Assembly (NCBI RefSeq): GCF_027988105.1
Contig: NZ_JAQJZJ010000007.1
Coordinates: 124,001 to 188,000 of the forward strand
Length of the DNA stretch: 64,000 nucleotides
Origin: Pseudomonas aestuarii
GTDB taxonomy: Bacteria; Pseudomonadota; Gammaproteobacteria; Pseudomonadales; Pseudomonadaceae
Reading direction: 5' to 3'
The position numbers and the translations under genes are program-made. This document shows, piece after piece, positions 40,753-50,343 of the stretch. The notes beneath the pieces are model-generated. The model did not search any database. It was not told the DNA's origin and saw only the letters and a list, made by a program, of their open reading frames with translations. The first letter of the stretch is position 1. Every line of letters begins with the position of its first letter.

Positions 40753-40956
40753 TTAAACAAGTGCTTCAGGAAGGAAGCCAAAAAACGGGCGACGCACGGG
40801 CTGTTCGCCCTGCGTCCTGTTCAAAAAACCTACCCGAACCAACGTGGCGGCCGCCGAATCTGGACTCGGTACGCCGCTGAAAAATACGCAATCTGTTGAG
40901 TGTCGAACCAGCAGGGTAATCGAGTGTTCTCTTTCTGCGAGCAGGGGTCGCTTCAT
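40753..40956 (-). CDS. Possible 67-codon ORF upstream of glgA
   Basis: A 67-residue frame (MKRPLLAEREHSITLLVR...) with GAGGA nine bases before its ATG. It ends 10 bp before the glgA start, its stop immediately preceding the glgA ribosome-binding site. Such placement fits a leader or coupled small protein. No family recognised and composition is not decisive; it may be chance. Confidence 0.35.
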   Translation of the reverse strand: MKRPLLAEREHSITLLVRHSTDCVFFSGVPSPDSAAATLVRVGFLNRTQGEQPVRRPFFGFLPEALV

Positions 40957-41292
40957 CCCTTATTTTCCTCGCTGCCGGCTAGCTGTACCTATGACTGAAA
41001 ATCAACCTACCCATTGACTATAGCCATCAGCCCGCAAGGATGTGCGTCGTCCCGGGTCGTTGCGCCGCCGCTGGTCTTGTTTCTCCGCGTCTGGTCATCG
41101 CTCATGAGTAGCGGCAGCGTCAGGCGGCCCGCCTGGCCCTCGATCGGGCCGGCCGGGCGCAGCTGATGATCGAGGCCGCTGCGCTTGCGCGGAGGCTGGC
41201 CAGGCCAGCTGCGTGCACCTGTGGTCAGGAAACCGTCCACGGCCGCACGGGTCTAATCTGACAGGTATATAGCCTGCAAGAGGGCCGAGGCG
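40957..41292. other. Divergent promoter region between glgA run and a lipoprotein gene
   Basis: No gene seen. On the minus strand CTATAGT (41017-41023) is a one-mismatch match to the RpoS -10 consensus and could drive the glgA run. On the plus strand a TATATAG box at 41268-41274 precedes the lipoprotein gene. Both are sequence-only proposals. Confidence 0.4.
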
Positions 41293-41613
41293 ATGAAACT
41301 GCGCTATCTGCTGTACTTCGCTCTGGTGCTGCCGCTGGCGGCCTGCACCCTGCACGTCGATGGGGGGCACGGGTACGCGCCGCCGCCCCAGGTTGAGTGG
41401 CGCTGGGATCCCAATCTCGACGTCTTTGTGGTGCTCGGCTGGCCGCACCTGTATTACCGGGATGGGTACTATTACCGCTGGCACGATCATGATGGCTGGT
41501 ACTGGTCCGACCGCCGCGATGGTGGCTGGAGGAAGGGCAACAAGCGCGTGCCACGTGGCTTGAGCAAGAGGTACGGCAAACATCGCCGCTCCCATGGGGG
41601 GGGCGGCTACTAG
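41293..41613 (+). CDS. Small aromatic-rich lipoprotein
   Basis: 106 residues. The lipoprotein signal ([18 protein letters not shown]) has its cysteine at residue 18. The mature part is rich in Tyr, Trp, Asp and His ([19 protein letters not shown]) and ends in a basic, glycine-rich tail. The family is not named here; similar short lipoproteins occur in Pseudomonas and are probably outer-membrane or stress-related. No catalytic residues are evident. Confidence 0.8.
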   Translation: MKLRYLLYFALVLPLAACTLHVDGGHGYAPPPQVEWRWDPNLDVFVVLGWPHLYYRDGYYYRWHDHDGWYWSDRRDGGWRKGNKRVPRGLSKRYGKHRRSHGGGGY

Positions 41614-41788
41614 CCAGTGCTGGATGGGTTTGCTGACGGCGGTGGCCGCTCTCCCGATAGGCGGCGGTGCATCGCCCCAGCACAGGTTTGCAGGGGTGCT
41701 AGCGTTCACATGTGGGGGGCGATTATCTCGCCGCCCCTGCCAGGCATACTCCCTGCGCATCGCTTTGCCAGTCATGGAGGTGATCGTC

Positions 41789-43891
41789 ATGCCCCGCACT
41801 ACAGCCATCAGCCTTTACCGCAATATCGGCATAGTGGCGCATGTGGATGCGGGCAAGACCACCACTACCGAGCGGATCCTGTTCTACACCGGGGTCAACT
41901 ACAAGATGGGCGAGGTGCATGATGGCGCTGCGACCATGGACTGGATGGTCCAGGAGCAGGAGCGCGGCATCACCATCACCTCGGCGGCGACCACGGCGTT
42001 CTGGACCGGCTCGCGCAAGCAGCTGGACAAGTACCGGATCAACATCATCGACACCCCCGGCCACGTCGACTTCACCATCGAGGTGGAGCGTTCCTTGCGT
42101 GTGCTGGACGGCGCGGTGGTGGTGTTCAGCGGTGCCGACGGCGTCGAGCCGCAATCGGAGACGGTCTGGCGCCAGGCCGACAAATACCAGGTGCCGCGCA
42201 TTGCCTTCGTCAACAAGATGGACCGTGCCGGTGCCGACTTCCTGCGGGTGGTCGCGCAGATCAAGCAGCGCCTGGGCCATACGCCGGTGCCGATCCAGTT
42301 GCCGATCGGCCAGGAGGAGGAATTCTGCGGGCAGATCGACCTGATCCGCATGAAGGCCATCTACTGGAACGCCGAGGACCAGGGCCTGAGCGGGCGCGAG
42401 GAGGAGATTCCGGCCGAGCTGCTGGAGCAGGCGCAGCGCTGGCGTGCCAACCTGCTCGAGGTCGCGGCCGAGGGCAGCGAGGAGCTGCTCGAGAAGTACC
42501 TGGACGGCGGCGAACTGTCGGAGGACGAAATCAAGACCGGCCTGCGCCTGCGCACCCTGTCCTGCGAGGTGGTGCCGGCGGTTTGCGGCTCGGCGTTCAA
42601 GAACAAGGGCGTGCCGCTGCTGCTCGATGCAGTGGTCGAACTGCTGCCGGCGCCCACCGAGGTCCCGGCGATCCGTGGCAGCCACCCGGACGACCCGGAG
42701 CGCGTGGACGAGCGCCACGCCGATGACGAGGAGCCGTTCGCGGCCCTGGCGTTCAAGATCGCCAGCGATCCTTTCGTCGGCACCCTGACCTTCATTCGCG
42801 TGTATTCCGGGGTGCTCAGCTCTGGCGATGCGGTGCTCAACTCGGTCAAGGGCAAGAAGGAGCGGGTCGGGCGCATGGTGCAGATGCACGCCAATCACCG
42901 TGCCGAGATCAAGGAGGTGCGCGCCGGCGACATTGCCGCGCTGATCGGCATCAAGGACGTCACCACCGGCGACACCCTGTGCGACCTGAACAAGCCGATC
43001 GTGCTCGAGCGCATGGACTTTCCCGAGCCGGTGATCTCCATCGCCGTGGAGCCCAAGACCAAGGCCGATCAGGAGAAGATGGGCGTCGCCCTGGGCCGCC
43101 TGGCCCAGGAAGATCCCTCGTTCCGGGTGCGCACCGATGAGGAAACCACGCAGACCATCATCTCCGGCATGGGCGAGTTGCACCTGGACATCATCGTCGA
43201 CCGCCTGCGCCGCGAGTTCGGCGTCGAGGCCAACACCGGCAAGCCGCAGGTGGCCTATCGCGAGACCATCCGCAATACCTGCGAGATCGAGGGCAAGTTC
43301 GTCCGCCAGACCGGCGGGCACGGCCAGTATGGCCACTGCTGGATCCGCTTCGCGCCGGCCGACGAGGGCCAGGAGGGGCTGCTGTTCAGCAACGAGATCG
43401 TCGGCGGGACGATCCCGCGGGAATATATTCCGGCGATCCAGAAAGGCATCGAGGAACAGATGAAGAACGGCGTGCTCGCCGGTTACCCGCTGCTCGGGCT
43501 CAAGGCCGCGGTGATCGATGGTTCCACCCATGACGTCGACTCCAGCGAGCTGGCCTACAAGATCGCCGCCTCGATGGCCACCAAACAGCTGTCGCAGAGA
43601 GGCGGGGCGGTGCTGCTGGAACCGCTGATGCGCCTCGAGGTGGTCATGCCCGAGGAGTATATGGGCGACATCATGGGCGACCTCAATCGCCGCCGTGGCC
43701 TGATCCACGGCACCGAGGAGGCGGTGTCGGGGCGCATCGTGCGCGCCGAGGTGCCGCTGGGCGAGATGTTCGGTTACGCCACCGACGTGCGTTCGATGTC
43801 CCAGGGCCGCGCCAGCTTCTCCATGGAGTTCGCCCGCTACGCCGAGGCGCCGGCGCACATAGCGGCGGCTATCCTGAAGAAAGCGGGCTGA
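41789..43891 (+). CDS. fusA2: Elongation factor G, second copy (EF-G2)
   Basis: A 700-residue translational GTPase with the G domain visible: [19 protein letters not shown] (G1), DTPGHVDFT (G3), [10 protein letters not shown] (G4). Domains II-V follow with [19 protein letters not shown] and [20 protein letters not shown]. The gene stands alone, outside an rpsL-rpsG-fusA-tuf operon, so I take it as the accessory copy. Start ATG 41789 is preceded by GGAGGTGATC, a near-perfect ribosome-binding site; the frame upstream is not used. Confidence 0.93.
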   Translation: MPRTTAISLYRNIGIVAHVDAGKTTTTERILFYTGVNYKMGEVHDGAATMDWMVQEQERGITITSAATTAFWTGSRKQLDKYRINIIDTPGHVDFTIEVERSLRVLDGAVVVFSGADGVEPQSETVWRQADKYQVPRIAFVNKMDRAGADFLRVVAQIKQRLGHTPVPIQLPIGQEEEFCGQIDLIRMKAIYWNAEDQGLSGREEEIPAELLEQAQRWRANLLEVAAEGSEELLEKYLDGGELSEDEIKTGLRLRTLSCEVVPAVCGSAFKNKGVPLLLDAVVELLPAPTEVPAIRGSHPDDPERVDERHADDEEPFAALAFKIASDPFVGTLTFIRVYSGVLSSGDAVLNSVKGKKERVGRMVQMHANHRAEIKEVRAGDIAALIGIKDVTTGDTLCDLNKPIVLERMDFPEPVISIAVEPKTKADQEKMGVALGRLAQEDPSFRVRTDEETTQTIISGMGELHLDIIVDRLRREFGVEANTGKPQVAYRETIRNTCEIEGKFVRQTGGHGQYGHCWIRFAPADEGQEGLLFSNEIVGGTIPREYIPAIQKGIEEQMKNGVLAGYPLLGLKAAVIDGSTHDVDSSELAYKIAASMATKQLSQRGGAVLLEPLMRLEVVMPEEYMGDIMGDLNRRRGLIHGTEEAVSGRIVRAEVPLGEMFGYATDVRSMSQGRASFSMEFARYAEAPAHIAAAILKKAG

Positions 43892-44025
43892 AGGTGTACC
43901 CGGTAATGAATGCGGCGAGGCAAAAAACTCGGGGCAGTCTGTCGATTCGCCCATGAGGCGTTCGACTAATGGGCAGACGCCACGCCACTGGCCGCGTGGC
44001 TTTGCCCCTGCGAGGAGAGACGACG

Positions 44026-44466
44026 ATGCGTTTTATGGTGATGGTCAAGGCAACCGCGGATTCCGAAGCCGGGGTGATGCCCAGCGAGGAGTTGCTGGCG
44101 GCCATGGGTCGCTACAACGAAGAACTGGTCGAGGCCGGCGTGATGCTCGCCGGCGAGGGCCTGCATCCCAGCGCCAAGGGCGCGCGAGTGAAATTCTCCG
44201 GCGACCAGCGCAGCGTGACCGACGGCCCTTTCAGCGAAACCAAGGAACTGATCGCCGGTTTCTGGATCTTCCAGCTCGCGTCATTGCAGGAGTGCATCGA
44301 GTGGGTTAAGCGCTGCCCCAACCCGATGCCCGGCGAGTCGGAGATCGAGATCCGGCAGATATTCGAGGCCGAGGATTTCGGCGCCGAATTCACTCCCGAA
44401 TTGCGCGAGCAGGAAGCCCGTATTCGCGCGCGTATCGACCCTCACAATGGAGATGAACTCATATGA
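44026..44466 (+). CDS. YciI/DGPF-family protein
   Basis: A 146-residue YCII-related (DGPF) protein with the family signature VTDGPFSETKELIAGFWIFQ after an N-terminal strand MRFMVMVKAT. The fold is ferredoxin-like; function is generally unknown, and relatives sit beside ECF sigma or VOC genes. Start ATG 44026 has GAGGAGA upstream. It overlaps the following VOC gene by 4 bp, so the two act together or are co-regulated. Confidence 0.9.
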   Translation: MRFMVMVKATADSEAGVMPSEELLAAMGRYNEELVEAGVMLAGEGLHPSAKGARVKFSGDQRSVTDGPFSETKELIAGFWIFQLASLQECIEWVKRCPNPMPGESEIEIRQIFEAEDFGAEFTPELREQEARIRARIDPHNGDELI

Positions 44467-44879
44467 AGATCAATGCCTACCTGATGTTCGATGGCCAGTG
44501 CGAGGCCGCTTTCAACTTCTATGCCCAGACCCTGGACGGCACCCTGCAGCTGATGCGCTATGCCGAGAGTCCCGATGCCAAGGATATTCCGCCGGAGTTC
44601 CACCAGCGTGTCATGCATGTCTGCTTGACGGTGGGCGATCAGCAGTTGATGGCCTCCGACAGCACCGCGCAATGCCCGTACGAGGGTATCAAGGGCTGTT
44701 CGATCACGCTGCAGGTGGACAACGTGCCCGAGGCCGAGAGCCTGTATGCGGCCCTGGCCGAGGGCGGCTCGGTGCAGATGGAGTTGCAGCAGACCTTCTG
44801 GTCCACGCGCTTCGCCATGCTCACCGACCGCTTCGGCGTGTCCTGGATGATCAATTGCACGGTGAGCGAGATGGACTGA
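44463..44879 (+). CDS. VOC-family (PhnB/glyoxalase-like) protein
   Basis: A 138-residue vicinal-oxygen-chelate protein: AYLMFDGQCEAAFNFYAQTL at the start, then GDQQLMASDS, ending WSTRFAMLTDRFGVSWMI, the PhnB-like pattern. It may bind a metal; substrate unknown. Start ATG 44463 overlaps the YciI stop. A 19-bp perfect inverted repeat lies just after the stop. Confidence 0.9.
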   Translation: MKINAYLMFDGQCEAAFNFYAQTLDGTLQLMRYAESPDAKDIPPEFHQRVMHVCLTVGDQQLMASDSTAQCPYEGIKGCSITLQVDNVPEAESLYAALAEGGSVQMELQQTFWSTRFAMLTDRFGVSWMINCTVSEMD

Positions 44880-44891
44880 GGCTGGTACTGA

Positions 44892-44935
44892 CCAGACGCC
44901 CCCTGCGGATATCGCGATCCGCAGGGGGCGTCTGG
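44892..44935. terminator. Long perfect hairpin between convergent genes
   Basis: Arms of 19 bp, CCAGACGCCCCCTGCGGAT (44892-44910) and its exact complement (44917-44935), with a 6-base loop, between the VOC gene and the convergent ggpPS. Probably a bidirectional terminator, though neither side has a U-tract. Confidence 0.7.
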
Positions 44936-44961
44936 GCCAGCAAAGGCGTTGCTGCGCTGGC

Positions 44962-47217
44962 TTAGCCGGCCAGCGTCAGCACTGGCTGCTCTACCGGTTC
45001 GACTACACCGGCGAGGAATTCATCGCCCCAGCGACGGATGTCGTTGTAGTTGACGATGTCGAACAGCTCGCGCAGACGGGCCTGGGCCTCGGTCTTGGGC
45101 ATGTTCAGGGCCAGGTAGCAGACCTGTGCCAGGTCTGCAGTGTCGTGCGGATTGGTCAGCAGTGCGCCCTTGAGTTCGGCGGCAGCGCCAGCGAATTCCG
45201 AGAGTGCCAGCACGCCATGGCCTTCGAGCAGACCCTGGGTGGCGACGAACTCCTTGGCCACCAGGTTGAGGCCGTCGCGTAGTGGGGTGATCCACATGAC
45301 GTCGGCCATGGCGTACCAGGCCACCACCTGATCGAACGGGAAGCTGCGGAAGAAGAACTGCACCGGGGTCCAGCCGATGTGGGCGAAGCGTCCGTTGATG
45401 CGGCCTACGGCTTGTTCGATCTGCGCTTGCAGTTCGTCGTAAATGGTCATTTCGCTGGCAGCCGGTACGCAGATGCTGACCAGGGTGACCTTGCCCAGCA
45501 GCTCCGGGTTGTCCTCCAGCAGGCGCTCGAAGGCCTGGAGTTTTTCCAGGATGCCTTTGGTGTAGTCGAGTCGCTCCACCGAGAGGATCAGTTTCAGGCC
45601 GCTGAGTTCTTTGCGCAGGTTGGCCATCTGCTCCTGAATCTTCGGTTGGGCCAGGGCGCTGCTGATCCGGCCCATATCCAGGCCGACCGGGTGGGCGCCT
45701 AGCTTGACGATGCGGCTGCCGGTGTCGACGGCAGTGGTCATGCGTTCCAGGCCCACGGCGCAGCCATAGGTGATGAAGCGCGGCGCGCAATTCTGCCGGC
45801 TCACGGTCTGCAGTGGCGTTACGCCGCGTGCCACGTCAACGAAGTTCTCCACCTGACGCGGAATGTGAAAGCCGATGTAGTCGCATTGCAGCAGGCTGCC
45901 GATGATCTGCTTGCGCCACGGCAGTACGTTGAACACGTCGGCCGAGGGGAAATAGGTGTGGTGGAAGAAGGCGATGCGCAGATCCGGACGCAATTCGCGC
46001 AGATAGCCGGGCACCATCCACAGGTTGTAGTCATGCAGCCAGACGATGGCCCCTTCGGCGGCTTCCAGGGCAGTGCGTTCGGCGAAGGCACGATTGACCT
46101 TGAGGAACACCTGCCAGTCGTCTTCGTTGAAGGTGGCACGTTCCCAGAAGGTGTGCAGGGTCGGCCAGAAGGCTTCCTTGGAGAAGCGCTTGTAGAAGAT
46201 GTCGACCTCTTCCTTGCTCAGCTTGACCCTGGCGGCCTTGAGCTTGGGGTAGCGCTCGGCATCTACGGTGGTGTGGATGTCGAAGGTTTCATCGCCTTCC
46301 TCATGCACGGCCCAGGCAACCCAGGAGCCGGGGCGGCCGTCACCGAAAAAGCTCAGCAGGGTGGGGATGATGCCGTTCGGCGACGTCGGGCGGCGGCGTT
46401 GCAGCTTGCCGTCGACGCGGTGTTCTTCATAGGGCAGGCGGTGATAGACCATCACCAGCTCCGACTTGCCGTGCTCGGCGGCGATCCGCCGTTCGGCGGC
46501 GATGCCGTGTTCGCCGAGGTAACCGAAGTGGGCGAATGCCTGGAGAATGCCGCCGCAACCGGTGCGGCTGGCATGCAGCGTGCGCGAGTGGGTCTCGGTG
46601 GCTTGCAGCAGATTGGCTTCCGAATCGCCGACGCAGACGCTGTTGAAGTTACCGTTGAGCATGCTCAGGTCGTTGAAGCTGTCGCCAGCGGTGAGCACTT
46701 GATCATTGTCCAGCTCCAGCCACTCGACCAGGGCCTGCAGGCTGCTGCCTTTGTTGACGCCCTGGGGCAGGAAGTCGAGAAAACGTTCGGCCGAATAGAG
46801 CAGGTCGCAACCGAGCGATTGGGCGGCGGCCAGAAGGGCCGGATTGGCGGCCTCTTCAGGCGTGCAGAAGTAGGAACAGCGGCGCATCTGCGGCACGTCC
46901 TGGCGTTCCAGAGCGAAGCCTTCGATGGCACTGGCGACCTGGCTTTCGCCGGGCCAGAGCGCATCGACCAGACCTTGCAGCGGCTGGATTGGCTGCAGGC
47001 TGTCGCCGTGGGTAAAGCTGGCTCCGACATCGGAGATGATGAAGTCCGGCTGTGGCAGGGTCGGGTCGGCCAGCAGCGGCAGTACCGATTCCAGGCTGCG
47101 GCCGGTGACGTAGGCCAGCTGGATTTCCGGGTGAGCGGCGATGATTTGATACAGGCTTAGACGATCCTCGGGGTCACCGGCGAGAAAGGTTCCATCGAGA
47201 TCGGTGGCAAGTAACAT
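44962..47217 (-). CDS. ggpPS: Glucosylglycerol-phosphate synthase/phosphatase fusion GgpPS
   Basis: A 751-residue fusion. The N-terminal ~260 residues are a HAD phosphatase (D6 and D8 in TDLDGT; TAGDSFNDLSML), equivalent to GgpP. The C-terminal ~480 residues are a GT20 synthase (WLHDYNLWMVPGYL; SVERLDYTKGILEKL; PLRDGLNLVAKEFVA), equivalent to GgpS. Together they make the osmolyte glucosylglycerol from ADP-glucose and glycerol-3-phosphate. The domain order (phosphatase first) fits GgpPS rather than OtsAB trehalose synthesis. Start ATG 47217 with AGGAG. Follows an MFS transporter on the same strand. Confidence 0.85.
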   Translation of the reverse strand: MLLATDLDGTFLAGDPEDRLSLYQIIAAHPEIQLAYVTGRSLESVLPLLADPTLPQPDFIISDVGASFTHGDSLQPIQPLQGLVDALWPGESQVASAIEGFALERQDVPQMRRCSYFCTPEEAANPALLAAAQSLGCDLLYSAERFLDFLPQGVNKGSSLQALVEWLELDNDQVLTAGDSFNDLSMLNGNFNSVCVGDSEANLLQATETHSRTLHASRTGCGGILQAFAHFGYLGEHGIAAERRIAAEHGKSELVMVYHRLPYEEHRVDGKLQRRRPTSPNGIIPTLLSFFGDGRPGSWVAWAVHEEGDETFDIHTTVDAERYPKLKAARVKLSKEEVDIFYKRFSKEAFWPTLHTFWERATFNEDDWQVFLKVNRAFAERTALEAAEGAIVWLHDYNLWMVPGYLRELRPDLRIAFFHHTYFPSADVFNVLPWRKQIIGSLLQCDYIGFHIPRQVENFVDVARGVTPLQTVSRQNCAPRFITYGCAVGLERMTTAVDTGSRIVKLGAHPVGLDMGRISSALAQPKIQEQMANLRKELSGLKLILSVERLDYTKGILEKLQAFERLLEDNPELLGKVTLVSICVPAASEMTIYDELQAQIEQAVGRINGRFAHIGWTPVQFFFRSFPFDQVVAWYAMADVMWITPLRDGLNLVAKEFVATQGLLEGHGVLALSEFAGAAAELKGALLTNPHDTADLAQVCYLALNMPKTEAQARLRELFDIVNYNDIRRWGDEFLAGVVEPVEQPVLTLAG

Positions 47218-47324
47218 GCGCAGTCTCCTATGCAGTTGACGCGCCGACATGGGCCGACGTGCAAGGTGTTGGGTGTACTCGCCTCACAGCGATCACCTCT
47301 TTTGTTGGGCAGAAGCTAGTTGCT

Positions 47325-48590
47325 TTACTCCTGCTCTGAATCGGTGGGGCGCTGCTCGCTGGGATCGTGCGATGGCAGCGCTTCGGGTATCAGTTCCAGC
47401 ACGGCATGGCTGGTGCGCAGCATCGGCATGAAGTGCCCATGCGGCTCGCTGACCAGGTCGCTGACGTGGCGCAAACGGTAGAAGGTATAAGCGGCGAGCA
47501 CGCCGAGGGTCGCGGCGAAGTACAGCGGCAGTGCCTGGGCGCCCAAATGCTGCATGAGCAAGCCGGCCAGGAGTGGCCCACAGACAGAACCGATCCCATT
47601 AACCATCAGCAAACTGCTGGATCCGGCGAGAATCTCATCGCTGTGCAGCTGATCGATCAACTGCGCCACGGCGATCGGGTAAATGGCGAAGGCCAGGCCG
47701 CCCCAGACAAAGATCAGCCCGAGCAACAGGGGGCCGGCCGGCAATACGCTCATCAGCAGGGCTACGCCTACCGACAGCGCCACTACCCAGAACAGCACCA
47801 GGCGCCGGTCGTGCTTGTCGGAATAGATCCCGATCGGCCATTGCAGCAAGGCGCCACCGAGAATCGCACTGCTCATCAACAGACCAACGCCGGTGGCATC
47901 GAAGCCGTTGAGGCTGGCATACACCGGCGCCATCCCCCAGAACGCGCCCAGGGCCAGACCGGAAAGGCCGGCGGCGGCAATCGCCAAAGGCGCGATACTG
48001 ACCAGTTGGCGCAGGTTGGTGTGCAGGGTGTCCGGAATACTGGGCTGCACCTGGCGGGTCAGGGTGATCGGCATCAGCGCCGCGCTGATCAGCATCGCCG
48101 CGAGGACGAACAGCACGAAATCGCTGGGGTCGGCCAGGTTGAGCAACTGCTGCGCCGCCGCCAGGGCGCCGAGGTTGACCGCCATGTACACGGCGAACAC
48201 CTGACCGCGTTTGCCATTGGGCACCTTAGCGTTGAGCCAGCTCTCGATCACCATGTACAGGCTGACCAGCGCCAGGCCGTAGAGCACGCGCAAACCCAGC
48301 CAGACCCAGGGGTCGATGATCAGGACGTGGAGCAGGGCGGTGATGGCCGCCAGCGCGGCGCAAAAGGCAAACGCACGGATATGCCCAACGCGACGAACCA
48401 GCGGAATCGCTAGCCAGGTGCCAAGGAGAAAACCGACGAAGTACCCGGACATGATCAGGCCGAGCATCCCGGTGGAGTAGCCTTCGGCAACGCCACGCAG
48501 GGTCAGTAGGGTGTTGAGCAGGCCATTGCCGAGGAGGAGTAAAGCAACCCCACCGAGCAATGAGCTGATAGGGGCAATCAGGGACCACAT
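47325..48590 (-). CDS. MFS transporter, YcaD-like
   Basis: A 421-residue major facilitator permease with 12 hydrophobic segments and the loop LAIPLVRRVGHIRAF typical of the family. It ends in an acidic tail (HDPSEQRPTDSEQE). It precedes ggpPS by 107 bp on the same strand, so it may share its promoter. A role in exporting or recovering glucosylglycerol or another osmolyte is an inference from position only. An AT-rich stretch near 48655-48700 upstream may hold its promoter. Confidence 0.85.
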   Translation of the reverse strand: MWSLIAPISSLLGGVALLLLGNGLLNTLLTLRGVAEGYSTGMLGLIMSGYFVGFLLGTWLAIPLVRRVGHIRAFAFCAALAAITALLHVLIIDPWVWLGLRVLYGLALVSLYMVIESWLNAKVPNGKRGQVFAVYMAVNLGALAAAQQLLNLADPSDFVLFVLAAMLISAALMPITLTRQVQPSIPDTLHTNLRQLVSIAPLAIAAAGLSGLALGAFWGMAPVYASLNGFDATGVGLLMSSAILGGALLQWPIGIYSDKHDRRLVLFWVVALSVGVALLMSVLPAGPLLLGLIFVWGGLAFAIYPIAVAQLIDQLHSDEILAGSSSLLMVNGIGSVCGPLLAGLLMQHLGAQALPLYFAATLGVLAAYTFYRLRHVSDLVSEPHGHFMPMLRTSHAVLELIPEALPSHDPSEQRPTDSEQE

Positions 48591-48724
48591 GGCGAACTAC
48601 CCTAGGGGACTATGGGCCTGATAGCAAGCAGGAAGCGCGCCATGATTCTTCGGGTGTGTTATTAAGTTTTTGATTTATATATGAAAAATTGTCAGATGAA
48701 GGGGTTCTGGTTTTTCTGCTGGCG

Positions 48725-48751
48725 GAACCCGCACCATCCCGGTGCGGGTTC
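48725..48751. terminator. Hairpin after the DUF2254 gene
   Basis: GAACCCGCACC (48725-48735) and GGTGCGGGTTC (48741-48751), 11-bp perfect arms with a 5-base loop, between the DUF2254 gene and the MFS gene, both minus strand. Weak U-tracts; a terminator is likely but not certain. Confidence 0.55.
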
Positions 48752-48763
48752 TGCACCGCGACT

Positions 48764-48832
48764 GTGAAAATATCGAGCGCCGTCGCGAGAGTGACACCAG
48801 GCGGACGCCGCAGTAGGTGGGCGTTTTTTCAC
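48764..48832 (-). repeat. Dispersed repeat, copy 1
   Basis: 69 bp bounded by GTGAAAA and TTTTTTCAC (complementary ends), lying next to the DUF2254 stop. The interior contains TATCGAGCGCCG and GCCGCAGTAGG. Near-identical blocks recur at 54940-55003 and 63878-63941. Confidence 0.7.
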
Positions 48833-48838
48833 AGCCTC

Positions 48839-50176
48839 TCAGTGCTGCTCGAACTGTAGCGGCGCTAGCGCTGGCGGTGTGAGCCCGGCGGCCTTGTTGA
48901 AGCGCTCGATCATGTCATTCAGCTCCTCGCGGTCGCGGCGAATGGCAATATGCCGGTCGGCTGTCTCCACGACACTGCGTGCATGGGTGATCAGCTCGGC
49001 TCGGTGCTGGGCGCGAGGGTTTTGAAACATCAGGTTCTTGAACGCTTCGAGCAGGTTGGTCAGTACCTGTGGGTCGCTACTGCCATAGGTGCGTATCGGG
49101 CCGAATATCTGCTGGAGCAGTTGGTCCAGCGACAGTTCGAAGAAAAATAGACGGGGGGCTTCGTCCGCCAGTGGCGCGCAGTCCAGGTCGGGCAACTGCA
49201 GGCGCTTGCACAGCAGCACGCTGAGCATGTCGATAGCGGTGATGGCGGTGCCTGGGTCATTGATGCCGGGGCTCAGGGCTTTCACCGCGATTTCGGAAAT
49301 TTGCCGGCAGCCAAATACGTAATGGGTGCTGGCGTATTGCTCGACGAAGAAGTCGAAGCAATCGAGCAGTTGCTGGCACAGTTCGTCGTCGACTTTGCGC
49401 TCGAGTTTGAGCAGCGGGTGGCCGGGCATGACGAAAAAGCCGCGATGGATCAGCACGGTCATACGCAGGTCATTGTCCACCAGCAATCGGTTGAGTGTGT
49501 GGACATTGAGCGTCTTGAAATAACCGCTGCGTTGCGCATTGACCACCACCCACTCCTGGTCTGCCGGCCAGGAAGGCAGCGGCTTGCCGTCGGGCAACTT
49601 GTCCACCCTGCCGGTGAGCTTCTCAAGCGTGGTGGCATAGAGGTTGTTGAGGATGTATTCGACTTGGATCGATTGCGAGATGGAGCGGATGAAGTGCACG
49701 AACAGACCCAGACAGGCGATAGCCAGCCCCAGCGTAATCAGCACGCCAAGGCTGGGGGCCTGATGTTGCTCGGTCTGCTCGATGGTCGTGATCAACAGCA
49801 GGGCGTAGAGGATGGTGCCGAGGTAAAAGCCCAGGGTCTTCTGGTGACTCTTGCTGCTGATCAGGCCTGGGATTACCCGTGGCGATAGGGACGCGGCGGC
49901 ATTATTGAGCACCACCATGACCATCGAAAAGCTGAACACCATCAATGTCAGGATGCCGCCGACCAGGGTGCCGAGAATCAACCGGGCATTGTCGGGGTTA
50001 CTTACCAGGCCAAAGTCGAACCGCTGTTTGAGCGCCATCAGCCAGGGCTGGTACTCGATGGCCATGTTCAAGATGCACAGCAGCAGGAAACCCACGGCTA
50101 TCAGCGTGGGGAAGAACGCCATGCTGTGAATGATGCGTTGGTAGGCGCGAAAGAGCAGGTTGGCAGGGTGGATCAC
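48839..50176 (-). CDS. DUF2254 integral membrane protein
   Basis: A 445-residue DUF2254 protein. Four hydrophobic segments lie in the first ~180 residues (MAFFPTLIAVGFLLLCILNM; LGTLVGGILTLMVFSFSMVM; two more), followed by a soluble domain containing SYFKTLNV-like and SPGINDPGTAITAIDML segments. The latter is the family's most conserved block. Function unknown. Monocistronic in this context. Confidence 0.9.
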   Translation of the reverse strand: MIHPANLLFRAYQRIIHSMAFFPTLIAVGFLLLCILNMAIEYQPWLMALKQRFDFGLVSNPDNARLILGTLVGGILTLMVFSFSMVMVVLNNAAASLSPRVIPGLISSKSHQKTLGFYLGTILYALLLITTIEQTEQHQAPSLGVLITLGLAIACLGLFVHFIRSISQSIQVEYILNNLYATTLEKLTGRVDKLPDGKPLPSWPADQEWVVVNAQRSGYFKTLNVHTLNRLLVDNDLRMTVLIHRGFFVMPGHPLLKLERKVDDELCQQLLDCFDFFVEQYASTHYVFGCRQISEIAVKALSPGINDPGTAITAIDMLSVLLCKRLQLPDLDCAPLADEAPRLFFFELSLDQLLQQIFGPIRTYGSSDPQVLTNLLEAFKNLMFQNPRAQHRAELITHARSVVETADRHIAIRRDREELNDMIERFNKAAGLTPPALAPLQFEQH

Positions 50177-50343
50177 AGGTTGTCTCGTGCTGACTAGGGG
50201 AGGGCAAGCTATACAACTATAGGCCCCCGGCTCACCTGATGCCTACGCCGGCATGAGTAGCAAGACAGCGCAACTGCCCAGGCGCGTAACGTTGCGCGCC
50301 TGGGTAACCGCTGCGCCAGCATGCCGGCTGGCGCAGCGAGCCA

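Noticed and set aside
41723..43954. 743-codon minus-strand frame opposite fusA2
   Set aside because: Shadow of EF-G2.
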